Assembly: GCA_938014865.1 (NCBI GenBank)
Contig: CALLQJ010000395.1
Span: forward strand, 1-5,020
Source of the DNA: an uncultured Fastidiosipila sp.
GTDB lineage: Bacteria > Bacillota > Clostridia > Saccharofermentanales > Fastidiosipilaceae
Length of the DNA stretch: 5,020 nt
Direction of reading: 5' to 3'
The position numbers were made by a program, and so were the translations under genes. Within the stretch, counting starts at the first letter, position 1, and each line of letters begins with the position of its first letter. Positions 1 through 5,020 of the stretch are shown here, in pieces. Under the pieces are notes generated by a model. It was not told where the DNA came from. It did not search any database and saw nothing but the letters and a program-made list of their open reading frames with translations.

Positions 1-3000
1 CGGTATTTTCTTCGGAATAGCCGCTTTTCAGCGCGTCCGCCAGGGCATTAGCCGTATCGATCGAGCTGAGGCAAGGGATGCCCAGCGCCGTCGCTTTCAG
101 GCGGATCCGGACCCCGTCCCGTTCGGGATCGCGGCCGTGTGTGGAGGTGGAAATGACATACTGGACACGGTTTTCTTCCATCAGATCCAGACCGTTTTTC
201 TTGCCCTCATGGATTTTGCCGACATGGGTCACCCAGAGGAAATTTTCCTCCAGTATTTCTGCGGTGCCGCGGGTCGCATAGAGATGAAAGCCCATATTCG
301 CGTATTTCTGCGCAACGGGCGCCAGCTCGGGTTTGTCCCAGTTGCGGACCGAGAAAAAGACGCCGCCTTCTTTTTTCATCTTCATGCCGGCAGCCAAAAG
401 GCCTTTGTACAAGGCTTCCCGGAGACTTCGGCCGATGCCCAGAACTTCCCCGGTCGATTTCATTTCCGGACCGAGCTGGGTGTCGGCACCGGCGAGTTTG
501 GCAAAAGAAAACACCGGTACCTTGACGGCGCAGAAGGGCGCATCCGGATAAAGACCCGTTCCGTAGCCTAATTCGCGCAGCTTTCTGCCCATCGCCACCT
601 GCGTGGCCAGATCAATGATCGGGATCCCCGTTACCTTGGAAAGATACGGGACGGTTCGGGAGGCGCGGGGATTGACTTCAATCACGTAAAGCTTCTCACC
701 CGAAATAATGTACTGCAGGTTGACAATGCCCCGGGCGTCCAGACCCATGCAAAGCCGCCGCGTGGTGCTGAAGATTTCCCGGCGCATCGCCTCGCTGACG
801 TTGAGGGCCGGGTAGACCGCGATGGAATCGCCGGAATGCACCCCGGCTCTTTCCACATGTTCCATAATGCCGGGCAGCAGCAGATCCTCGCCGTCAAAAA
901 TGCCGTCGACCTCGACTTCCCTGCCCATTAAATACTTATCAATAAGAATAATATTATCGGGGTTCTGCTCGAGGATGATGGCCATGTATTCGCGCACATC
1001 GGCATCGTCGTGGGCAATGATCATGTTCTGCCCGCCGAGCACGTAGGACGGCCGGAGCAGAATCGGATAGCCCAGGGCGTTGGCCGCTTCAAGTGCCTGC
1101 TCGGTATTGCGCACGGTATAGCCTTTCGGACGTTCGATATTCAAGCGTGTCAGAAGCGCTTCAAAGGCTTCCCGGTCTTCGGCCATGTCGATGCTGCGTT
1201 CGGAGGAGCCTAAAATCGTATAGCCGGCCTCGGAAATGGCGGCGGTCAGATTGATGGCCGTATTGCCGCCGAAGGAGACAATCACGCCTAAGGGATTTTC
1301 TTCTTCGAGTATATTCAGCACCGATTCTTCGGTCAGCGGCTCAAAATACAGACGGTCGGACGAATCATAATCCGTGGAGACTGTTTCCGGATTATTGTTG
1401 ATGGTGACCACTTCATAGCCCATGCGCTGCAGGGAGCGGACACAGTGGACGGAGGCATAGTCAAACTCAATCCCCTGCCCGATCCGGATCGGACCGGAGC
1501 CTAAGACGACCACGGTCGGCTTGCTGCTTTTGCTCGTACAACGCAAGGCTTCATTTTCCGACGGACTTTCGGGAGAGGGATGCAGGGCGTAAAAATAAGG
1601 CGTGGCCGCTTCATATTCGCCGGCACAGGTGTCGACCATTTTGTACACCGGCTTCAGGGGTGCACAAGGCAGTTCGTCACTGCCCGAGAGCGCCAGCAGC
1701 GCGCGGTCCGAATAGGCAAAGGATTTGCCTTCGTAATAGAGTGCCTTACTGAGTCCCACCTTTGCCAGACGCTTTTCAAAATCAGCCAGGGTGTTCATTT
1801 CATTTAAGAAATAAAGATCAATCTTGCTGATTTCGTGAATTTTCTCCGGCGAAATCCCGCGTTTCAGAGCGGCAAAGACGGCAAAAACCCGCTCATCCGT
1901 CTGATCGCCGATGAGCTTGAGCAGTTCTTCGTCCTCCAGCTTCTGCATTTTGGCTTCGTTCAAGGTTTCCGTGCCGATTTCGGCGCCCTGCACCGCTTTC
2001 ATCAGCGCCGAAGCAAAACGGTCGCTGATGGCCATGACTTCCCCGGTGGCTTTCATCTGGGTCCCCAGCCGGCGGTCCGCATAAACAAATTTATCGAAAG
2101 GCCATTTCGGAAATTTAACGGCAACATAGTCGAGGGCCGGCTCAAAGGCCGCCGTCGTATGCCCCGTGATTTCATTTTGGATTTCATCCAGGCGGTAGCC
2201 TAAAGCGATTTTGGCAGAGGCCCGCGCGATCGGAAAGCCCGTTGCTTTTGAGGCCAAAGCAGATGAACGGGAAACGCGCGGATTCACTTCGATCACGGCA
2301 TATTCAAAAGAATCCGGATTCAAGGCAAACTGCACATTGCAGCCGCCCTCCAGTTCCAGCTCTTCAATGATGTCGAGAGCCGCCGTGCGCAGCATGCCGT
2401 ATTCCCGGTCGGCCAGGGTCAGCGCCGGCGCCGCGACAACCGAATCGCCCGTGTGCACCCCGACGGGGTCAAAATTTTCCATAGAGCAGACCGTCAGGCA
2501 ATTGCCGTCTTTGTCGCGGATGACTTCAAATTCAATTTCTTTCCATCCCGCGATAGACTGTTCAATAAGACACTGTCCGATCGGCGAAAGTTCCAGGCCG
2601 TTTCGTACGATTTCACGATACTCTTCATCATTCCCGGCAATGCCGCCGCCGCTGCCGCCTAAGGTGAAAGCCGGCCTTACGATCAGCGGATAGCCGATAT
2701 CTTCGGCGGCCTTAAGCGCCTCTTCCTTATTCGTTACGATTTCGGAGCGGGTGCTCGGCTGATTGAGTTTATCCATCATATTGCGGAACTTCAGCCGGTC
2801 TTCCGCGCGTTCGATCGCATCAAGGTCTGCGCCGAGCAGACGCACATTATAGCGTTCAAGGATACCTTTTTCGGCAAGTTCCATGGACAAGGTCAAAGCG
2901 TTCTGCCCGCCGAAGCCGCTCAGAAGCGCGTCCGGCCGTTCCTTTTCGATGATGCGTTCAAGGGTTTTGACCGTGAGGGGTTCGAGATAGATCTTATCGG

Positions 3001-3181
3001 CGACTCCGGGATCCGTCATAATGGTGGCGGGATTGGAATTGACCAGTACAATTTCCAGCCCGTCTTCCTTCAGAACCCGGCAGGCCTGGGTGCCGGAATA
3101 ATCAAATTCCGCCGCCTGACCGATGATGATCGGCCCCGAACCAATAACCATAACTTTGCGAAGACTAGTATCCAGCGGCAT
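1..3181 (-). CDS. carB: Carbamoyl phosphate synthetase large subunit CarB, 3' end cut by window edge
   Basis: Makes carbamoyl phosphate from bicarbonate, ammonia and two ATP in the cytoplasm, feeding pyrimidine and arginine synthesis. I translated the frame base by base: 1060 codons with no stop, so only about 10-15 C-terminal residues should be missing (E. coli CarB has 1073). The first synthetase half (about 1-400) has the nucleotide motif GSGPIIIGQ, AEDR with Arg129, RPAF with Arg169, GGSGGGIA and EVNPRVSRSS. An oligomerisation region (about 400-550) follows, then the second half (from about 554) with GSGPIRIGQGIEFDY, NNNPETVSTD, RPSYVLGG, EVNPRASRTVP and GPEMKSTGEV. The MGS-like allosteric domain (about 935 onward) shows ATRGTA, VGKIHEG and SSIDTANA, closer to Bacillus PyrAB than to E. 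coli. The ornithine-site acids of GIMEH..RAGVHSGDS are present. Oddities are GGN instead of GGQ at 638-640 and GGQNMII instead of GGRAMEI at 716-722. The ATG start follows GGAGG by 6 nt and overlaps the carA end by 17 bp. Confidence 0.97.
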   Translation of the reverse strand, partial: MPLDTSLRKVMVIGSGPIIIGQAAEFDYSGTQACRVLKEDGLEIVLVNSNPATIMTDPGVADKIYLEPLTVKTLERIIEKERPDALLSGFGGQNALTLSMELAEKGILERYNVRLLGADLDAIERAEDRLKFRNMMDKLNQPSTRSEIVTNKEEALKAAEDIGYPLIVRPAFTLGGSGGGIAGNDEEYREIVRNGLELSPIGQCLIEQSIAGWKEIEFEVIRDKDGNCLTVCSMENFDPVGVHTGDSVVAAPALTLADREYGMLRTAALDIIEELELEGGCNVQFALNPDSFEYAVIEVNPRVSRSSALASKATGFPIARASAKIALGYRLDEIQNEITGHTTAAFEPALDYVAVKFPKWPFDKFVYADRRLGTQMKATGEVMAISDRFASALMKAVQGAEIGTETLNEAKMQKLEDEELLKLIGDQTDERVFAVFAALKRGISPEKIHEISKIDLYFLNEMNTLADFEKRLAKVGLSKALYYEGKSFAYSDRALLALSGSDELPCAPLKPVYKMVDTCAGEYEAATPYFYALHPSPESPSENEALRCTSKSSKPTVVVLGSGPIRIGQGIEFDYASVHCVRSLQRMGYEVVTINNNPETVSTDYDSSDRLYFEPLTEESVLNILEEENPLGVIVSFGGNTAINLTAAISEAGYTILGSSERSIDMAEDREAFEALLTRLNIERPKGYTVRNTEQALEAANALGYPILLRPSYVLGGQNMIIAHDDADVREYMAIILEQNPDNIILIDKYLMGREVEVDGIFDGEDLLLPGIMEHVERAGVHSGDSIAVYPALNVSEAMRREIFSTTRRLCMGLDARGIVNLQYIISGEKLYVIEVNPRASRTVPYLSKVTGIPIIDLATQVAMGRKLRELGYGTGLYPDAPFCAVKVPVFSFAKLAGADTQLGPEMKSTGEVLGIGRSLREALYKGLLAAGMKMKKEGGVFFSVRNWDKPELAPVAQKYANMGFHLYATRGTAEILEENFLWVTHVGKIHEGKKNGLDLMEENRVQYVISTSTHGRDPERDGVRIRLKATALGIPCLSSIDTANALADALKSGYSEENT

Positions 3182-4277
3182 CTTGCGCCTCCAATGCATT
3201 TATAAAACGTTTATAGAGAAATTTTGTATCTTCCGGCCCGGCTGCCCCTTCCGGGTAAAACTGCCAGGAAAAATTCCGGGAATTCACATAGTCCAGACCC
3301 TCAATGCTTTTATCGTGCACATTGCGGAAGGACACTTCGGCACCTTTTTTATACAGCCCTTCATCCCGCACCACGTAGGCATGATTTTGTGCGCTCATGT
3401 ATATTTTCCCGTCCCGGCTGCTTTTGACCGCCTGATTATTGCCCCGGTGGCCCTGCTTCATTTTTTCGAGCTTAAGACCGCTTGAGGCCGCCATCAGCAA
3501 ATGGCCGAAGCCGATGCCTAAAACGGGAAGCGGCGACTGCATGAGGGTCCGGCAGCTTTCAATCAGCTCGGGATAATCACGCGGATCACCCGGACCGCCG
3601 CAGAACAGAATGCCGTCCGGCTTAGCGGCCAGAATCTCTTCGGCACTTGCCGTATAAGGAAAAACCTTTACGCCGCAGCCGTTTTCCCTGAGGAAGCGCA
3701 GAGTGCTGCGTTTGGCCCCCAGATCAATCAGGGCGGCTTCCGGCGCCGGCTGATGCTTCTTTTGCTTTATCGCCGGATAAAAAGAAACCTCAGATGTCGA
3801 TACCTTCGGCAGCTGAGGTTCTGCTGTAAATTCTTTTAATGCATTTAAATCGATGCTTTCGGGGTCGGAGGTAATGACGGCATTCATACTGCCCTTCTCC
3901 CGTAAAATACCGCAGATCATCCGGGTATCAATGCCCGTAACAGCGGGGATATCTTCTTCTTTCAATAAACGGTCCAAGCTGCCGTCTGCTCTGAAATTAG
4001 AGGGAAAATCCGAGATCTGTTTTACACAGTAGCCCAGGCAGGAAATAAAGTCTCTCTGCATGTCTTCCCGGCAATAGCCTGCCGCGCCGCTGATCGGAAA
4101 GGTTCTGAGTATGATCTTGCCGCTGAACGCCGGATCTGTAAGGATTTCCGTATCGGATCCTGCTGCTGTTGTAAACACCAGTTCAGCGAATTCATCTTTT
4201 GCTTTTGCCCCCGCTCGGCGTCCGGGAAAACAGCTTCCGTCCGCGAGCAGAAGGTAAACTTGTTCTGCTTCCTGCAT
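3165..4277 (-). CDS. carA: Carbamoyl phosphate synthetase small subunit CarA with lost glutaminase active site
   Basis: 370 residues, normal for CarA (382 in E. coli). The usual role is to hydrolyse glutamine and pass ammonia through a tunnel to CarB. The N-terminal CarA-specific domain (about 1-150) has TEILTDPAFS, GIDTR and ILREKGSMN. The class I amidotransferase domain (about 185-365) has DLGAKRS, GGPGDP (227-232), MKQGHRGNNQAV and AQNHAYVV. Aligned by eye to E. coli CarA, the nucleophile motif GICLGHQ reads GIGFGHL, so Cys269 is Gly256 and glutamine-binding Gln273 is Leu260. QFHPE reads QFYPE, so catalytic His353 is Tyr341, while the triad Glu is kept as Glu343. Ser47 is Ala50, and Gly313/Phe314 are Ala300/Tyr301. 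Asn311 is kept as Asn298. The frame is unbroken and coupled to carB, so this looks like a retained non-hydrolytic subunit, not a decaying gene. I chose the ATG at 4277 because AGAAAGG lies 8 nt upstream; an in-frame GTG at 4298 would add seven residues. Identity is sure; loss of glutaminase is inferred. Confidence 0.95.
   Translation of the reverse strand: MQEAEQVYLLLADGSCFPGRRAGAKAKDEFAELVFTTAAGSDTEILTDPAFSGKIILRTFPISGAAGYCREDMQRDFISCLGYCVKQISDFPSNFRADGSLDRLLKEEDIPAVTGIDTRMICGILREKGSMNAVITSDPESIDLNALKEFTAEPQLPKVSTSEVSFYPAIKQKKHQPAPEAALIDLGAKRSTLRFLRENGCGVKVFPYTASAEEILAAKPDGILFCGGPGDPRDYPELIESCRTLMQSPLPVLGIGFGHLLMAASSGLKLEKMKQGHRGNNQAVKSSRDGKIYMSAQNHAYVVRDEGLYKKGAEVSFRNVHDKSIEGLDYVNSRNFSWQFYPEGAAGPEDTKFLYKRFINALEAQDAAGY
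3188..3194 (-). promoter_or_regulatory. carB ribosome binding site inside the carA 3' end
   Basis: On the minus strand TTGGAGG lies 6 nt before the carB ATG (3181-3179) and within the last codons of carA. With the 17-bp carA/carB overlap this fixes the carB start and points to translational coupling, which helps make the two subunits in equal amounts. It also suggests selection still maintains carA as part of the operon. Confidence 0.85.
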
Positions 4278-4285
4278 AAACACTG

Positions 4286-4292
4286 CCTTTCT
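4286..4292 (-). promoter_or_regulatory. carA ribosome binding site
   Basis: AGAAAGG on the minus strand is spaced 8 nt from the ATG at 4277-4275. It lies downstream of the in-frame GTG at 4298, so it supports the shorter 370-residue CarA over a 377-residue form. Confidence 0.75.
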
Positions 4293-4320
4293 ATACACAA
4301 TAATTGAATATTTAGTGTAT
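4293..4320. promoter_or_regulatory. Inverted repeat at the carA promoter/leader, possible operator
   Basis: The plus strand has ATACAC (4293-4298) and GTGTAT (4315-4320), perfect complementary 6-bp arms around a 16-bp AT-only centre apart from one G. One arm overlaps the proximal -10 and the other abuts the carA ribosome binding site. A repressor dimer bound here would block carAB transcription. A hairpin in the leader RNA is the alternative, but the stem is short and AT-rich. The binding protein is unknown. Confidence 0.35.
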
Positions 4321-4346
4321 TATATACGGCCTGATTTCTGAATCAA
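4319..4346 (-). promoter_or_regulatory. Proximal carAB promoter, sigma-A/sigma-70 type
   Basis: On the minus strand TTGATT (4346-4341) and a perfect TATAAT (4324-4319) are separated by 16 bp. Transcription would begin near 4312, leaving a leader of about 35 nt before the carA ATG. That is too short for a PyrR attenuator or a riboswitch. The -10 overlaps one arm of an ATACAC/GTGTAT inverted repeat. Prediction by eye only. Confidence 0.55.
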
Positions 4347-4348
4347 GG
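4330..4348. repeat. Short palindrome overlapping the proximal carAB -35 box
   Basis: TGATT (4332-4336) and AATCA (4341-4345) form a 5-bp dyad around TCTG, with weaker complementarity outside (CC on the left, AGG on the right). It covers the -35 of the proximal promoter and lies just downstream of the distal -10, a suitable place for an operator. It also contains a TGAAT at 4339-4343. Could be chance. Confidence 0.3.
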
Positions 4349-4349
4349 T

Positions 4350-4379
4350 ATTATAGCCTTAAAACTCAGATTAACGCAA
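4350..4379 (-). promoter_or_regulatory. Possible distal carAB promoter
   Basis: A second perfect TATAAT (4355-4350, minus strand) is preceded at 18 bp by TTGCGT (4379-4374), which keeps only the TTG of the -35 consensus. Transcripts from here would start near 4343. Two perfect -10 boxes about 31 bp apart suggest tandem promoters, though one may be chance in AT-rich DNA. Confidence 0.4.
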
Positions 4380-4385
4380 GTCATT

Positions 4386-4398
4386 TGAACGTTATTCA
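4386..4398. promoter_or_regulatory. Palindrome TGAA-N5-TTCA between the divergent promoters
   Basis: TGAACGTTATTCA resembles an ARG box (consensus TGAAT-W4-ATTCA, bound by ArgR/AhrC) but is one base shorter. It lies upstream of both divergent promoters, just outside the distal carAB -35 and 22 bp before the glnN -35. A role in carAB or shared control is possible but unproven. Confidence 0.25.
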
Positions 4399-4419
4399 GC
4401 TAGAATTACTATAGGCCAA

Positions 4420-4448
4420 TTATCATAAGCACTCAAGCCTGTTACAAT
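4420..4448 (+). promoter_or_regulatory. glnN promoter, sigma-A/sigma-70 type
   Basis: TTATCA (4420-4425) and TACAAT (4443-4448) are separated by 17 bp, matching the -35 at four and the -10 at five of six positions. The start of transcription would be near 4455, giving a 5' leader of about 20 nt that ends in the ribosome binding site. Prediction by eye. Confidence 0.55.
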
Positions 4449-4460
4449 AAAGCGTAAACC

Positions 4461-4468
4461 AAAGGGGG
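4461..4468 (+). promoter_or_regulatory. glnN ribosome binding site
   Basis: AAAGGGGG sits 7 nt before the ATG at 4476, a strong Shine-Dalgarno at good spacing. It fixes the start codon and shows that the initiation signals are intact even though the coding frame is broken downstream. Confidence 0.8.
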
Positions 4469-4475
4469 CAGCATA

Positions 4476-5020
4476 ATGAGCAAGGATCTGCGGGATTTCG
4501 GTTCTATGGTATTTAATGACAAGGTGATGCAGCAGTATCTGCCGCCGGACGTTTATGCCGATCTGAAAGAGACGAGAGAAACGGGACGGCCTTTGTCCGA
4601 TGACCTGGCCGAGCCGGTCGCCTCGGCCATGAAAAAGTGGGCGCTGGCGAAAGGCGCCACCCACTATACGCATTGGTTTCAGCCCATGACGGGCATTACC
4701 GCGGAAAAGCATGATGCCTTCCTCAGCCCGCAGCCGGACGGGACCGCGATTTATGAATTCAGCGGCCGGGAACTTGTGCGCGGGGAACCCGATGCTTCAA
4801 GTTTCCCATCTGCGGGTCTACGGCCTGGGATCCGAGTTCCTTTGCTTTTATCAAGGATAAATCCCTTTGCATTCCGACGGCCTTTTGTTCCTTCGGCGGG
4901 CACGCGATGGATAAAAAAACGCCGCTCCTGCGCTCAATGCAGGCGCTGAACACCCAGGCGCTGCGCATACTGCGTCTCTTCGGTGACCGGGAGACCAAAA
5001 TGGTCATCAGCAATGCCGGC
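4476..5020 (+). pseudogene. glnN: Type III glutamine synthetase, frame broken by a small deletion; 3' end cut by window edge
   Basis: GSIII (about 700 residues, dodecameric, in Bacteroidota, Bacillota and cyanobacteria) makes glutamine from glutamate, ammonia and ATP. Residues 1-116 from the ATG match the family start: FGSMVFNDKVM, THYTHWFQPMTGITAEKHD and GEPDASSFPSAGLR. After Arg116 (codon 4821-4823) family homology stops in this frame, which reaches a stop at 4947-4949 after 157 residues. GSIII homology resumes at TGG 4826 in another frame and stays open to the edge (65 codons), with WDPSSFAF, SLCIPTAF and DKKTPLLRSMQALN. Family members carry about ten residues between GLR and WDP (TFEARGYTA-like); only two bases are left here, so about 28 bp are missing. 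That removes a conserved segment as well as shifting the frame. Catalytic regions lie beyond the window. A base-calling or assembly error is possible. GSIII identity is sure; the gene being dead in the organism is less so. Confidence 0.85.
4823..4826 (+). other. Deletion junction in glnN
   Basis: The end of frame-one homology (CGG, Arg116) and the start of second-frame homology (TGG, Trp) are separated by just CC at 4824-4825. An intact GSIII would need about 30 bases here. The likely lost sequence would probably have contained a second copy of a CGGCC-like string (for example in ACG-GCC-TGG for Thr-Ala-Trp), so slippage between short direct repeats is a plausible cause. This is inference from the family's usual sequence. 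Confidence 0.65.

Larger units (their letters stand above)
4278..4475. other. Divergent carAB/glnN intergenic region
   Basis: This 198-bp region is clearly more AT-rich than the genes beside it. It holds candidate promoters in both directions, two ribosome binding sites and three short dyads. I see no terminator, T-box, PyrR anti-terminator or glutamine riboswitch-like fold, and no small ORF with a ribosome binding site. TGAAT motifs occur at 4305-4309 and 4339-4343, with the reverse ATTCA at 4394-4398. Confidence 0.7.

Noticed and set aside
137..571. Plus-strand open frame of 144 codons
   Set aside because: Lies antisense to carB, whose minus-strand frame is continuous with full family motifs; no ribosome binding site and no recognisable domain.
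2211..2693. Plus-strand open frame of 160 codons rich in Ser/Pro
   Set aside because: Antisense shadow of the CarB first ATP-grasp region; low-complexity composition reflects the complement of conserved codons.
3510..3512. Gly256 of CarA as a single-base sequencing error of TGC to GGC
   Set aside because: Possible alone, but His to Tyr, Gln to Leu and Ser to Ala at other active-site positions make one error an insufficient explanation.
4278..4298. Upstream GTG start for CarA (377 residues)
   Set aside because: The AGAAAGG ribosome binding site lies downstream of the GTG and at the right spacing for the ATG at 4277; the extra seven residues do not match CarA N-termini.
4392..4712. Minus-strand open frame of 106 codons overlapping the 5' end of glnN
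   Set aside because: Antisense to the well-matched GSIII start and runs into the promoter region; no family resemblance.
4821..4830. Programmed ribosomal frameshift in glnN
   Set aside because: No slippery heptamer or downstream structure is evident, and about ten conserved residues are missing, which frameshifting would not restore.
4759..5013. Minus-strand open frame of 84 codons over the glnN break
   Set aside because: The plus strand here encodes clear GSIII sequence in two frames; the minus frame is a by-product.

Overview
The window carries three protein genes of nitrogen metabolism in a divergent layout. On the minus strand lies a carAB operon for the two subunits of carbamoyl phosphate synthetase: carA at 4277-3165, then carB from 3181 running off the left edge. 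On the plus strand, starting at 4476, is the 5' part of a type III glutamine synthetase gene (glnN). The 198-bp AT-rich gap between carA and glnN holds promoter-like sequences for both directions and several short palindromes. No RNA gene, mobile element or CRISPR array was seen.

The GC-balanced coding DNA, strong Shine-Dalgarno sequences, consensus-like -10 boxes, a GSIII-type glutamine synthetase and a CarB allosteric tail resembling Bacillus PyrAB suggest an anaerobic Bacillota (Clostridia-like) genome. This is inference; no taxon can be fixed from the window.

The main result is that CarA is a full-length class I glutamine amidotransferase subunit that has lost its glutaminase machinery. 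The nucleophilic Cys is Gly256 and the catalytic His is Tyr341. The glutamine-binding Ser and Gln are Ala50 and Leu260. The reading frame, length, translational coupling to carB and most of the fold signatures are intact, and CarB keeps the ATP-grasp residues of both halves. The simplest reading is an ammonia-dependent carbamoyl phosphate synthetase with a pseudo-glutaminase small subunit, a bacterial parallel to vertebrate CPS1.

The neighbouring glutamine synthetase is also damaged in this sequence. About 28 bp are missing at 4823-4826, which removes about ten residues of a conserved GSIII segment and shifts the frame; homology resumes in another frame to the right edge. If this is real and not an assembly error, both the enzyme that makes glutamine and the subunit that would consume it are non-functional side by side, which would fit a lineage living on abundant ammonia.
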